From: Cytobacillus firmus
Lineage (GTDB): Bacteria; Bacillota; Bacilli; Bacillales; Cytobacillaceae
NCBI RefSeq assembly: GCF_023715565.1
Contig: NZ_JAMBOJ010000006.1
Coordinates: 51,306 to 115,305, forward strand
Reading direction: 5' to 3'
DNA: 64,000 nt
The notes under the pieces are model-generated. The model saw only the letters and a program-made list of their open reading frames with translations, searched no databases and was not told where the DNA came from. Positions 43,079-53,221 of the stretch are shown piece after piece. Position numbers and translations under genes: made by a program. Positions within the stretch are counted from its first letter, which is position 1, and each line of letters opens with the position of its first letter.

Positions 43079-43762
43079 ATGACGAGAATCCTAATCGTAG
43101 AAGATGACCGGGAAATTGCTGAATTAATGCAGATTTATTTAGAAAATGAAGGGTATGACATAATAAAAGCAACAGATGGGATAGAAGGATTTGAAACTCT
43201 TAAAGCCGAACCCGTCGATCTCATCATCTTAGATATTATGATGCCGAGAATGGATGGATTGGAATTCTGCAAAAAGGCTCGGCAACATAGTTATGTTCCA
43301 ATCCTGATGGTGAGTGCTAAGGCTGGCGATATAGACAAGATTATGGGATTAATGACAGGTGCAGATGATTACATGATAAAACCATTTAATCCCCTGGAAT
43401 TAACCGCACGTGTGAAAGCACTTCTGCGAAGAGCATCGTACCAGCCTGCAACTAAAGAACAAGATATTATACATGCAGGATCTTATATTATCGATAAGCA
43501 CAGTCATACTGTCACAGTAGATGATATTCCCATTAAACTTACAGTACGTGAATTTAATATATTATTTTTACTGGCAAGTCATCGCGGACGTGTCTTCACC
43601 TCAGAAGAAATATTTGAAAAGGTATGGAAGGAACCTAGCGGAGGGTCGAATCAAACAGTTATGGTACATATTAGTAATCTGCGTGAAAAATTGGAAGCAG
43701 CCATGCCCGGTGAGAAAATCATCCAAACTGTATGGGGAGTAGGCTATAAAATTGAAAAATAA
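43079..43762 (+). CDS. VanR-like OmpR-family response regulator
   Basis: A 227-residue response regulator. The receiver has the acidic pocket VEDDRE, phospho-acceptor Asp52 (LIILDIMMPRMDG) and Lys in MIKPFNP. The winged-helix DNA-binding domain occupies ~125-225 (LTVREFNILFLLASHRGRVFTSEEI, ending TVWGVGYKIEK). It starts 4 bp after vanZ with TATGGAGG upstream and overlaps the kinase gene by 11 bp, so the operon is tightly coupled. Confidence 0.93.
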   Translation: MTRILIVEDDREIAELMQIYLENEGYDIIKATDGIEGFETLKAEPVDLIILDIMMPRMDGLEFCKKARQHSYVPILMVSAKAGDIDKIMGLMTGADDYMIKPFNPLELTARVKALLRRASYQPATKEQDIIHAGSYIIDKHSHTVTVDDIPIKLTVREFNILFLLASHRGRVFTSEEIFEKVWKEPSGGSNQTVMVHISNLREKLEAAMPGEKIIQTVWGVGYKIEK

Positions 43763-44855
43763 ACTGATCAGTCTAATCCATTACTTGCCAAAATGGAAAA
43801 TTACCCTATATGTCGTCCTAGCAATTGTTTTCTCTGTCTTCACGTATCTCTTATTACTCCCTGCTATCTGGTATTTAGAAGACAACTCACGTTTTTTCGA
43901 AAGCCTATTCTTTCTTTTATCCTATTTTCGAGAATTTCTGATTCTGATTTTTTTCATTCCAACCCTGGTACTTTATCTTTCGATTTTTTATCACATCGAA
44001 CGAATACGATATCTAACCTTTCATTTAAGGAAGATTGCCCAAGAAGTGCAAACCTTAAATCAATCAGAAAACAAGGAACATCCCTTAGCAGTCCCTTCTG
44101 AGTTCGAACCTGTAGCTAAAGGTATTCGTGATATTATGACCACTCACAAACAGGCAGTGGAAAACGTAAAAAAAGCAGAGCAGGCCAAGAGTGAGCTAAT
44201 CACAAATGTAGCACATGATCTGAGGTCTCCTCTCACCTCCATTTTAGGGAATCTTGAATTAATCAATAATGACCGATATCGTGACGAAGTGGAATTAAGA
44301 TATCGCACTCGGATTATATATGATAAAGCTGTAAGCTTACACACTTTAATTAACGATATTTTTGACTATACCTATACACAAAATCAATCAATACCTTTAG
44401 ATCAAAAACCAATTAATCTAGAAGAAATGCTGAATCAGTTATTGGTACAATATAAGCTCCAGCTCGAAAATGCAGGTATGGAAGTGCGTCTTCACTCGAC
44501 AGCAAAAAGCCCTGTTGTTTCTGGAGATGGGGACAAACTGGTAAGAGTATTTGATAATCTCTTTCAAAATGCAATTCGTTATGGACATGAGGGGAAATAC
44601 ATTGATATTTTTTTTAGTGAATCGAATCATTACGTTATGATCAATATGACAAATTATGGTGCAGCAATTCCTCAAACGGATCTCCCTTATATATTCGAAC
44701 GGTTTTATCGAGTCGAAAAATCCCGTTCCACCTTTACTGGCGGATCAGGGTTAGGACTAGCCATTGCGAAAAACATCGTAGACTTGCATGGAGGAACCAT
44801 TGAAGTAAACAGTACAGGAGGCAAAATTACATTTACTGTGGCACTTTTAAAATAA
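43752..44855 (+). CDS. VanS-like sensor histidine kinase
   Basis: A 367-residue kinase. Two membrane spans (about 17-39 and 51-75) flank only a short outside loop, so it probably senses membrane or cell-wall change, as intramembrane-sensing kinases do. A HAMP-like linker is followed by the H-box VAHDLRSPLTSILGNL, N-box VFDNLFQNAIRYGH and G-box GSGLGLAIAKNIVDLHGG. The start is TTG 43752 with GGGGAGT upstream. It pairs with the response regulator before it. Confidence 0.92.
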   Translation: MKNKLISLIHYLPKWKITLYVVLAIVFSVFTYLLLLPAIWYLEDNSRFFESLFFLLSYFREFLILIFFIPTLVLYLSIFYHIERIRYLTFHLRKIAQEVQTLNQSENKEHPLAVPSEFEPVAKGIRDIMTTHKQAVENVKKAEQAKSELITNVAHDLRSPLTSILGNLELINNDRYRDEVELRYRTRIIYDKAVSLHTLINDIFDYTYTQNQSIPLDQKPINLEEMLNQLLVQYKLQLENAGMEVRLHSTAKSPVVSGDGDKLVRVFDNLFQNAIRYGHEGKYIDIFFSESNHYVMINMTNYGAAIPQTDLPYIFERFYRVEKSRSTFTGGSGLGLAIAKNIVDLHGGTIEVNSTGGKITFTVALLK

Positions 44856-44868
44856 AATTTAATATTAA

Positions 44869-44897
44869 AACTGCTGATGCATTTCAGCAGTTTTTTT
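44869..44897 (+). terminator. Terminator of the VanZRS operon
   Basis: AACTGCTGA-TGCATT-TCAGCAGTT followed by TTTTT. Confidence 0.9.
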
Positions 44898-44909
44898 GTT
44901 AGGTTATTT

Positions 44910-45013
44910 GGATTAACTCCCATTTCCCTTTCTCTGCCTCCACTTTCGGCGTTAATCGTCCGGATTAACCCCCATTTTTCTCTCTCTTCCCAACTTCCGT
45001 CATTAATCATCAA
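44910..45013. repeat. Two tandem 52-bp units
   Basis: Unit 1 (44910-44961) and unit 2 (44962-45013) align without gaps at roughly 80% identity. Both start GGATTAAC and carry CCCATTT, a CT-rich stretch, ACTTYCGKCRTTAATC and an ending near TC. They lie between the VanZRS terminator and the tyrS terminator. They resemble dispersed Bacillaceae repeats; function is unknown. Confidence 0.7.
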
Positions 45014-45065
45014 GATACGCTAACCATTCAGAACCTGTATCCTTTTTTATCCAGCTACTTACAAA

Positions 45066-45092
45066 AGAAAGCCCTCCGTCACAGGAGGGCTT
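45066..45092 (-). terminator. tyrS terminator
   Basis: AAGCCCTCC-TGTGAC-GGAGGGCTT followed by TCTTTT on the minus strand, 16 bp after the tyrS stop. Confidence 0.85.
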
Positions 45093-45107
45093 CTCACTAT
45101 TAGGCTT

Positions 45108-46382
<1,275 letters not shown>

Positions 46383-46421
46383 TCAACGGTTATTTTCAAG
46401 GCATTAACGGTTTTAACCATA

Positions 46422-46690
46422 CAAAAAGCGCCCCTGCAATTATGCAGGGACGCATGATCATTTTGCGCGGTACCACCCAGATTGAAGACAAATGTCCTCC
46501 ACTCTTTCGAAATAACGGATACTTCCGTCCACTGCTATAACTGCTGTGCAGGTTGACAGTGAAAGCTCAGGGAGGTAATTCATCCTTCTATTTGTACCGG
46601 CTCGCAGCAAACGCCGGCTTTCTGAAACAGGGATAGAAGCATTACTGGATTCCCATCAATGCCTATAAAATATTTAACGTCTAAGATAGA
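46422..46690 (-). promoter_or_regulatory. Tyrosine-specific T-box riboswitch of tyrS
   Basis: The minus strand carries the T-box core GGGTGGTACCGCG (46466-46478), then a terminator hairpin (CCCTGCATAATTGCAGGG, 46422-46453) ending in a T-run. The stem I region has a GAGCCGGTACAAATAG specifier loop whose TAC (46594-46596) is a Tyr codon. Uncharged tRNA-Tyr should pair there and with the T-box, allowing read-through into tyrS. The rest of 46368-46824 holds the tyrS promoter and, on the plus strand, the PBP promoter (TATAAT at about 46792). Confidence 0.93.
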
Positions 46691-46824
46691 ATATTTTTAT
46701 CATAAAAATGAGCCAAATGTCAAATGCCTGTACAAAAAAGGAAATTTCAGATAAATGGCGAACCATGTCATATTGGGCTGTCACATTGTGCTATAATATA
46801 TGTGATTTTAGGGGGATTGATACG

Positions 46825-49731
46825 ATGAAAGAAAAGTTTCAAATTTTAATGGATAAATTGAGGCAGACTCCGGGCCTTTTTGGTAATAAGAAAGCCGCTA
46901 AAGGCGCAAGTATTACATACCAGGTCATCTGGAATCTTACTTTGCTTTTTATCATCCTGGCTGTCGTTGGCGGTTCATTTGCTGGGGGCCTCGGAGCCGG
47001 TTATTTCGCTTCGCTTGTGAAGGATGAGCCCATCCGATCCTATGCCAGCATGAAAAAAGATATTTATGACTATGAAGAAACATCAGAACTATATTTTGCA
47101 AACAATGTCTATCTCGGAAAGCTCAGAACAGACCTTGAACGTGAGGAAGTTAAGCTTGATGATGTTTCGGAACACTTAATTAACGCAGTAGTAGCTACAG
47201 AAGATGAGTATTTCTACGAGCATGACGGGGTAGTGCCAAAAGCGATCATGCGTGCATTGTTCCAGGAGGTAACAAATTCATCTGTTCAATCCGGCGGAAG
47301 TACACTGACACAGCAGCTGATAAAGAACCAGATCTTAACGAATGAAGTTTCTTTTGAGCGGAAAGCAAAAGAGATTCTGCTTGCTTTGCGTCTCGAGAAG
47401 TTTTTTGACAAAAAAGAAATATTGGAAGCGTATTTAAATGTTTCCACCTTTGGAAGAAATGCAGCCGGACGTAATATTGCCGGAGTTGAAGCAGCTGCCA
47501 AAGGTATATTCGGGGTGAGTGCAAAGGAATTAACATTGCCTCAGGCCGCTTTCATTGCAGGGCTCCCTCAAAGTCCATTCGGTTACACTCCCTTTACAAG
47601 GGAGGGAAAGCTCAAAGAGAATCTGGAACCGGGCTTCTCCAGGATGAAAACCGTTCTGAAAAGAATGTATGATGACGGAAAGATTGACCAGAAGCAATAT
47701 GAGGAAGCTTTGGCATATGACTTGACCAAGGATTTTACTACAGCTTCTGAGAGCCCTTTGGAAAAGTATCCATATTTAACGTATGAAATAGAAGAACGCG
47801 CAGTAGACATCTTGACTAAAATTCTCGCAAAAAATGATGGATACGAAGAGAAGGACTTAAAGCAAGATGACGAGGTCCGGGAAGAATACAAGACTCTGGC
47901 AGACCGGACGATCCGCCAAAATGGCTTCCAGATCCATACAACAATTAATAAAGATATTTATGATAAAATGCAGCAGGTCAAAGATAACTACCCTCATTAC
48001 GGACCGGACAAACCTGAGACAGTGAAGGATCCGGAAACTGGCGAAAACAAGCAAATCATGGAGCCCGTAGAAGTTGGTGCTATCTTAATTGAAAATAAAA
48101 CCGGGAAAATCATCAGTTTTGTCGGAGGACGCGATCATAAACGCGAGCAGCTTAACCATGCTACAAGCGCTCTGAGGCAAAATGGTTCAACCATGAAGCC
48201 GCTTTTAGTCTATGCCCCGGCAATAGAACTAGGAAAAGCAGCGCCGGGCACGATACTTCCTGATGTGCCGCTGCACCTTGCCCCGGGACTAAACAGACCT
48301 TGGCCAAAGAACTATACAAATACCTATAGCGGGCTCGTTTCAGCCAGACATGCACTTAAGCATTCCTACAATGTCCCAGCTGTAAAGCTCTATAAAGATA
48401 TAGTTGGGCAGCGTCCTGCTAATTACCTGGAAAAGATGGGCTTTACTTCTCTTATTGGCCATGACTATACAAACCTGGCTACATCCATTGGATCACTGGA
48501 ATACGGCGTAACAGTCGAAGAAAATACAAACGCATTTACTACGTTCGCTAATGGCGGGAAATTTATCGACGCCTATATGATTGAAAAAATTACAGATAAA
48601 AACGGGAACGTCATATACCAGCATAAGTCCGAGCCTGTTGATGTATTTAGCCCGCAGACAGCGTACCTTACAATCGATATGATGAGAGACGTTATTAACA
48701 GCGGAACTGCCACATCGATTAAGAGCAGATTGAAGTTCGGTTCTGACTGGGCAGGGAAAACAGGTACAGGTACTGAATTCATAGATTCCTGGTTTGTCGC
48801 TACCAACCCGAATGTCACGTTTGGCATCTGGTCTGGATATGATACGCCTAAATCATTAAAAGCTCCAGGACCGCTAAGCTATAGCTTGCGTACCAACTAT
48901 CTCTGGGCAGATCTGATGAATGCAGCATATGACGTTGCACCAGACCTAGTAGACCCAAGCGAAAGCTTTAAAATGCCGGGCGGTATCGTAAGACGTTCAT
49001 TCTGTGCCATTTCCGGCCTTCTCCCTTCAGAGGCATGTTCAAAAGCCGGTTTGGTCGAGACTGACTTATTTAATGCTAAATTTGTTCCAACAAAAGTGGA
49101 TGATAGCCTCGGCAATGGTAAACTTGTACGAATTGGAGATAAAAAATATATTGCACTTGATTCAACACCTGAAGAGTTTACTGAACCTGGAATGGTAGTG
49201 AATCCGGAATATATTCAAAAGTTGTTCGGCATTAAAGCAAGTTTAAGCACGCTAATTCCGAATAAGGAACGCTGGAAGAGCATCCTGACTAGTGCTGACG
49301 AGCTTAAAGACAACGGTAAAGCCCCGGCAGCTCCAGGCATAAAAGCTTCGGGGGAAACCATTACATGGGGTGCCAATCCTGAAAATGATGTGATAGGTTA
49401 CCGTGTCTATAACGGAGGCAAAAAAGTCGGTACCATAAAAGCCGGCTCTTCCCTTAGCTTTAAAGCTGGAAACGGCTCAATCCATGTAACAGCCGTTGAC
49501 ATTGCAGGCAGAGAGTCTGCTCCATCCAATACAGTGGAAATCGGCAAACAGCAGGAAGAAGAGAAACCTCAAGAAGATAAACCTAAAAAAGACAAACCAA
49601 AAGAAGAGAAACCTAAGAAAGAAAAACCTAAGGAAGAAAAACCAAAAGATCCGCCATCCGCAGAAAAGCCCAAGGAAGAAAAACCATCAGAATCCGGCGA
49701 AGATGGAGAGACATCAGCTGAAAATGATTAA
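46825..49731 (+). CDS. Class A penicillin-binding protein with FN3 domain
   Basis: A 968-residue bifunctional peptidoglycan synthase. One membrane anchor spans ~35-57. The GT51 glycosyltransferase has TEDEYFYEHDG near residue 125, the SGGSTLTQQL motif and ERKAKEILLALRLE. The transpeptidase has STMK near 455, SYN near 513 and KTGTG near 645. A fibronectin-III-like domain occupies ~835-905. The last ~60 residues are a Lys/Pro/Glu tail of KPKEEKP repeats, likely in the wall. The start 46825 has GGGGGA at 8 bp; an upstream frame lacks a ribosome site. PBP1-type by layout; it lies between tyrS and acsA, which adjoin in B. subtilis. Confidence 0.95.
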   Translation: MKEKFQILMDKLRQTPGLFGNKKAAKGASITYQVIWNLTLLFIILAVVGGSFAGGLGAGYFASLVKDEPIRSYASMKKDIYDYEETSELYFANNVYLGKLRTDLEREEVKLDDVSEHLINAVVATEDEYFYEHDGVVPKAIMRALFQEVTNSSVQSGGSTLTQQLIKNQILTNEVSFERKAKEILLALRLEKFFDKKEILEAYLNVSTFGRNAAGRNIAGVEAAAKGIFGVSAKELTLPQAAFIAGLPQSPFGYTPFTREGKLKENLEPGFSRMKTVLKRMYDDGKIDQKQYEEALAYDLTKDFTTASESPLEKYPYLTYEIEERAVDILTKILAKNDGYEEKDLKQDDEVREEYKTLADRTIRQNGFQIHTTINKDIYDKMQQVKDNYPHYGPDKPETVKDPETGENKQIMEPVEVGAILIENKTGKIISFVGGRDHKREQLNHATSALRQNGSTMKPLLVYAPAIELGKAAPGTILPDVPLHLAPGLNRPWPKNYTNTYSGLVSARHALKHSYNVPAVKLYKDIVGQRPANYLEKMGFTSLIGHDYTNLATSIGSLEYGVTVEENTNAFTTFANGGKFIDAYMIEKITDKNGNVIYQHKSEPVDVFSPQTAYLTIDMMRDVINSGTATSIKSRLKFGSDWAGKTGTGTEFIDSWFVATNPNVTFGIWSGYDTPKSLKAPGPLSYSLRTNYLWADLMNAAYDVAPDLVDPSESFKMPGGIVRRSFCAISGLLPSEACSKAGLVETDLFNAKFVPTKVDDSLGNGKLVRIGDKKYIALDSTPEEFTEPGMVVNPEYIQKLFGIKASLSTLIPNKERWKSILTSADELKDNGKAPAAPGIKASGETITWGANPENDVIGYRVYNGGKKVGTIKAGSSLSFKAGNGSIHVTAVDIAGRESAPSNTVEIGKQQEEEKPQEDKPKKDKPKEEKPKKEKPKEEKPKDPPSAEKPKEEKPSESGEDGETSAEND

Positions 49732-49738
49732 AACGAGA

Positions 49739-49775
49739 AGCAGAAATCCCTTGATTGGATTTCTGCTTTTCCCTT
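49739..49775 (+). terminator. Terminator of the PBP gene
   Basis: AGCAGAAATCC and GGATTTCTGCT pair over 11 bp and are followed by TTTCCCTTTTT. Confidence 0.9.
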
Positions 49776-49810
49776 TTTATCGCAGTCTAACGGGCAGTTT
49801 GATTCAACTA

Positions 49811-49849
49811 TCAATCAGTGGGGGATCAGGAGAATCCCCCACTGATTGA
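49811..49849. repeat. Perfect 16-bp hairpin
   Basis: TCAATCAGTGGGGGAT (49811-49826) and its exact complement (49834-49849) enclose the 7-base loop CAGGAGA. There is no T-run, and both neighbours already have their own terminators, so it may be a dispersed palindromic repeat. Confidence 0.7.
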
Positions 49850-49876
49850 AGGTTCACTTTATGCTTTCATAAACAA

Positions 49877-49908
49877 ATGAAGGCCGCTATTTTTAAACAG
49901 CGGCCTTC
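49877..49908 (-). terminator. acsA terminator
   Basis: GAAGGCCGCT and AGCGGCCTTC, 10-bp stem with an A/T-rich loop, just after the acsA stop. Confidence 0.8.
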
Positions 49909-49915
49909 AACTTTC

Positions 49916-51634
49916 TTAATCTTCCATTGTAGACAAATCACCGGTTGGGAGATCCAGTTCCCATGCCTTAAGCACACGACGCATAATTTTGCCGCTGCGG
50001 GTTTTTGGAAGCTTGTCGCGGAATTCGATTTCACGCGGAGCAGCGTGGGCAGCAAGACCTTTCTTAACGAATTGACGAATTTCTTCCACTAATTCCTCAG
50101 TAGGTTCATGCCCATCCCGTAAAGCAACAAACGCTTTAATAATTTCGCCGCGGACAGGATCCGGCTTACCGATAACCCCTGCTTCTGCAACCGCAGGATG
50201 TTCGATCAATTTACTCTCTACTTCAAACGGACCTACACGTTCGCCTGATGTCATGATAACATCATCTACACGGCCCTGGAACCAGAAGTATCCATCTTCA
50301 TCCATATAAGCGGAATCTCCGGAAACATACCAATCACCCGGCATAAAATAAGATTCATATTTCTGCTTGTTATTCCAGATGGCATGCATCATGGAAGGCC
50401 AGCCTTTTTTAATCGCAAGGTTGCCCATACGGTTAGGAGGCAGTTCATTGCCCTGATCATCGACAATGGCTGCTTTTACTCCCGGAATCGGCTTGCCCAT
50501 GGATCCCGGCTTTATTTCCATGCAAGGGTAATTGCAGATAATCTGTGCACCTGTTTCAGTCATCCACCATGTATCATGGATGCGCATATTAAAGACTTTT
50601 GTACCCCATCTGACAACTTCGGGATTTAACGGTTCACCGACACTTAGAACATGGCGAAGGGAGCTTAAATCAAATTTTTTTACAACTTCATCGCCTGCTC
50701 CCATCAGCATTCGGAATGCAGTCGGAGCACTATACCAAACTGTCACACCATACTCCTCTATCATTTTATACCAAGTTTCCGGATTGAACCTGCCCCCGAC
50801 CACAAGGTTTGAAGTCCCTGTCAGCCACGGGCCGAAAATACCATATGAAGTACCGGTTACCCACCCTGGATCAGCAGTGCACCAATATACATCTTCTTCT
50901 TTTAAGTCCAGCACCCATTTAGCTGTCTGGTAATGCTGAATCATTGCATTATGTACATGCAGGACCCCTTTTGGCTTGCCTGTTGATCCCGAAGTATAAT
51001 GCAAAATAAGCCCGTCGTTTCCGTCAACCCATTCAATTGGAAGCTTCCTGCTGGATTCTGCCATTCTTTTATTAAAATTAACATATGGCCCGGTTTCCTC
51101 TATGTTTTCCCCAACAAGGAAAACATGCTTTAAAGCAGGCAACTGGTCAACTGGCACGCGTTCCAAAAGCTCAGGTGTTGTAATCAGGACTTTGGCTTCA
51201 CTGTCAGCAAGCCTGTCACGAACAGCACCTTCCATGAAAGCTTCAAATAGAGGACCTACAATAGCCCCCAGCTTAACAGCCCCCAATACGGCAAAATAGA
51301 GCTCAGGAGAACGCGGCATAAAAATGAACACCCGGTCGCCTTTTTCAACATCACCATATGCCTTTAATGCATTACCCGCTTGATTGGATAGTTCCTTCAT
51401 TTCTTTAAAAGTATATTTCTCATTTCTCTCCCCATCGCGATAATAAAGGGCAACCTTATTTTTTCTGAAAGATTCCGCATGACGGTCAATAGCCTCATAG
51501 GCCATATTCATGCGGCCAGTTTCTTTCCAGGAAAATTCTTTTTCCGCATCAGCCCAGTTGAAATTTGCATAAAGTTCATTATAATTTTTCAAATTAAAGT
51601 CCCCTTGTGTTACTGGCAGCGCTTCCACTTTCAT
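49916..51634 (-). CDS. acsA: Acetyl-CoA synthetase
   Basis: A 572-residue ANL enzyme that activates acetate to acetyl-CoA. It has LHYTSGSTGKPKGVLHVHNA, the WWMTETGAQI motif, VSGDSAYMDEDGYFWFQGR and the catalytic Lys in PKTRSGKIMRRVLKAW near residue 549. That Lys is the one acetylated by AcuA and deacetylated by AcuC in B. subtilis; both genes lie divergently next door. AAGGGGGAG precedes the ATG. A cre 150 bp upstream suggests CcpA repression on glucose, opposite to ackA. Confidence 0.97.
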   Translation of the reverse strand: MKVEALPVTQGDFNLKNYNELYANFNWADAEKEFSWKETGRMNMAYEAIDRHAESFRKNKVALYYRDGERNEKYTFKEMKELSNQAGNALKAYGDVEKGDRVFIFMPRSPELYFAVLGAVKLGAIVGPLFEAFMEGAVRDRLADSEAKVLITTPELLERVPVDQLPALKHVFLVGENIEETGPYVNFNKRMAESSRKLPIEWVDGNDGLILHYTSGSTGKPKGVLHVHNAMIQHYQTAKWVLDLKEEDVYWCTADPGWVTGTSYGIFGPWLTGTSNLVVGGRFNPETWYKMIEEYGVTVWYSAPTAFRMLMGAGDEVVKKFDLSSLRHVLSVGEPLNPEVVRWGTKVFNMRIHDTWWMTETGAQIICNYPCMEIKPGSMGKPIPGVKAAIVDDQGNELPPNRMGNLAIKKGWPSMMHAIWNNKQKYESYFMPGDWYVSGDSAYMDEDGYFWFQGRVDDVIMTSGERVGPFEVESKLIEHPAVAEAGVIGKPDPVRGEIIKAFVALRDGHEPTEELVEEIRQFVKKGLAAHAAPREIEFRDKLPKTRSGKIMRRVLKAWELDLPTGDLSTMED

Positions 51635-51783
51635 AAATCGTTCTCCCCCTTATTTATATTTGATATTATTATAGTATAAACATAATATTTTCTCAATTTT
51701 TAAAATTTTAAAAGAGGAAAAAAAGTAATTATGACCAGATCATAAATTGTCATAAACTTTTTTAAATTCATCAGAAAATTATG

Positions 51784-51797
51784 TGAAAGCGCTTTAT
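51784..51797. promoter_or_regulatory. cre site between acsA and acuA
   Basis: TGAAAGCGCTTTAT fits the cre consensus except for the final CA. It lies between the divergent acsA and acuABC starts and just upstream of a TATAAT (51814-51819) that points to acuA. CcpA represses both units in B. subtilis. Confidence 0.75.
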
Positions 51798-51857
51798 CAT
51801 CCGCGTTTTTATGTATAATAGAAGATACATTGATCATGCTACCTGGGTGGTGAATAC

Positions 51858-52490
51858 ATGGAACATAAAAAAACGTATAATGCAAAAGAATTAAAAACAG
51901 CCAATGGAAAACTAATTATTGAGGGTCCAATTACACAAGAAAAATTGGCAGATTATGAGTTTCATAAAGATCTTGTCGCTTTTAGGCCGCCGGCTCAGCA
52001 GCATAAGGCACTGGTTGAAATTGCAGGATTGCCTGAGGGCAGAATTATAGTGGCCCGTGACAGACATACCATTGTCGGCTATGTCACTTACTTATATCCA
52101 GATCCTCTTGAACGCTGGTCTGAAGGTAAGATGGATAATTTAATTGAATTGGGTGCCATAGAAGTGATTCCTGCTTTCCGGGGTTCAGGAACAGGCAAGA
52201 GCCTTCTGAAAGTATCTATGATGGATGATGCTATGGAGGATTATATTGTTATAACGACTGAGTATTATTGGCACTGGGATTTAAAAGGCACTGGCCTGAA
52301 TGTATGGGAATATCGAAAAATCATGGAGAAGATGATGAACGCTGGCGGTCTTGAATGGTACGCCACAGATGACCCGGAAATCAGTTCCCACCCTGCAAAT
52401 TGCCTGATGGCCCGAATCGGAAAAAGAGTAGACCAGGATTCTGTGCAGCAATTCGACCGTCTGCGCTTTATGAATCGCTTTATGTATTAA
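51858..52490 (+). CDS. acuA: Protein acetyltransferase AcuA
   Basis: A 210-residue GNAT-fold enzyme that acetylates the catalytic Lys of AcsA and switches it off. The acetyl-CoA-binding segment is VIPAFRGSGTGKSLLKVSMM near residue 100, preceded by the VGYVTYLYPDPLERWS beta region. GGGTGGTG precedes the ATG. It heads the acuABC operon. Confidence 0.95.
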   Translation: MEHKKTYNAKELKTANGKLIIEGPITQEKLADYEFHKDLVAFRPPAQQHKALVEIAGLPEGRIIVARDRHTIVGYVTYLYPDPLERWSEGKMDNLIELGAIEVIPAFRGSGTGKSLLKVSMMDDAMEDYIVITTEYYWHWDLKGTGLNVWEYRKIMEKMMNAGGLEWYATDDPEISSHPANCLMARIGKRVDQDSVQQFDRLRFMNRFMY

Positions 52491-52573
52491 TAGAAGTGTA
52501 AATACATAGTTCATGCTATGATTTTTCCTGCATGAGTGTATCTCTCCATATATTTTATAAGGAGGCATTTAAA

Positions 52574-53221
52574 GTGATTGTTGAAGAAATTATGAAAACG
52601 GATGTCACGGCTCTGTCAAAAGAAGACACGATTGCAGACGCCATAAGAATTATGAGCGAAAAAAGAATCCGGCATTTGCCGATAACAGATGAAGATGGCA
52701 GACTCCAGGGACTTGTAACAGACAGGGATATTCGGGATGCCACACCTTCTATTTTTCATACAGAACTGTTTAAGGAAGATCTGCAGAGACCGTTAAAAGT
52801 TATTATGAAGACAGATATCATCACTGGTCATCCGCTTGATTTTGCTGAAGAAATTGCCGCCATTTTTTATGAACAGCGGATTGGCTGCCTGCCTATATTA
52901 AACGATAATAAGCTCGTTGGGATTGTCACTGAAACCGATTTGCTTCATACATTAGTTCAATTGACAGGTGCTCATCAGCCAGGCTCCCAGATTGAAGTTA
53001 AGGTGCCAAACAAGGCGGGCATGCTATTTGAAATCGCTGAAGTCATTTGCAAAAGGAAAGCAAATATCCAGAGTGTCCTTGTATATCCTGACAAAACGGA
53101 TGATAAATTCAAAATATTGGTGATAAGGGTACAGACAATGAATCCTACACTTGTAGTGGAAGATTTGAAAAAAGCAGGCCACCACGTTTTATGGCCAAAT
53201 ATGCCGGGGATTTCACTATGA
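52574..53221 (+). CDS. acuB: AcuB, CBS-ACT protein
   Basis: A 215-residue protein with two CBS domains ([21 protein letters not shown] and [21 protein letters not shown] regions) and a C-terminal ACT-like domain ([20 protein letters not shown]). It probably senses an adenine nucleotide or amino acid; its part in the AcuA/AcuC cycle is unresolved. The start is GTG 52574, with AAGGAGG at 8 bp, giving the family start MIVEEIMK. It overlaps acuC as ATGA. Confidence 0.93.
   Translation: MIVEEIMKTDVTALSKEDTIADAIRIMSEKRIRHLPITDEDGRLQGLVTDRDIRDATPSIFHTELFKEDLQRPLKVIMKTDIITGHPLDFAEEIAAIFYEQRIGCLPILNDNKLVGIVTETDLLHTLVQLTGAHQPGSQIEVKVPNKAGMLFEIAEVICKRKANIQSVLVYPDKTDDKFKILVIRVQTMNPTLVVEDLKKAGHHVLWPNMPGISL

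Noticed and set aside
42500..44855. Complete vancomycin resistance cluster
   Set aside because: Only VanZ-, VanR- and VanS-like genes are present; vanH, ligase and vanX are missing.
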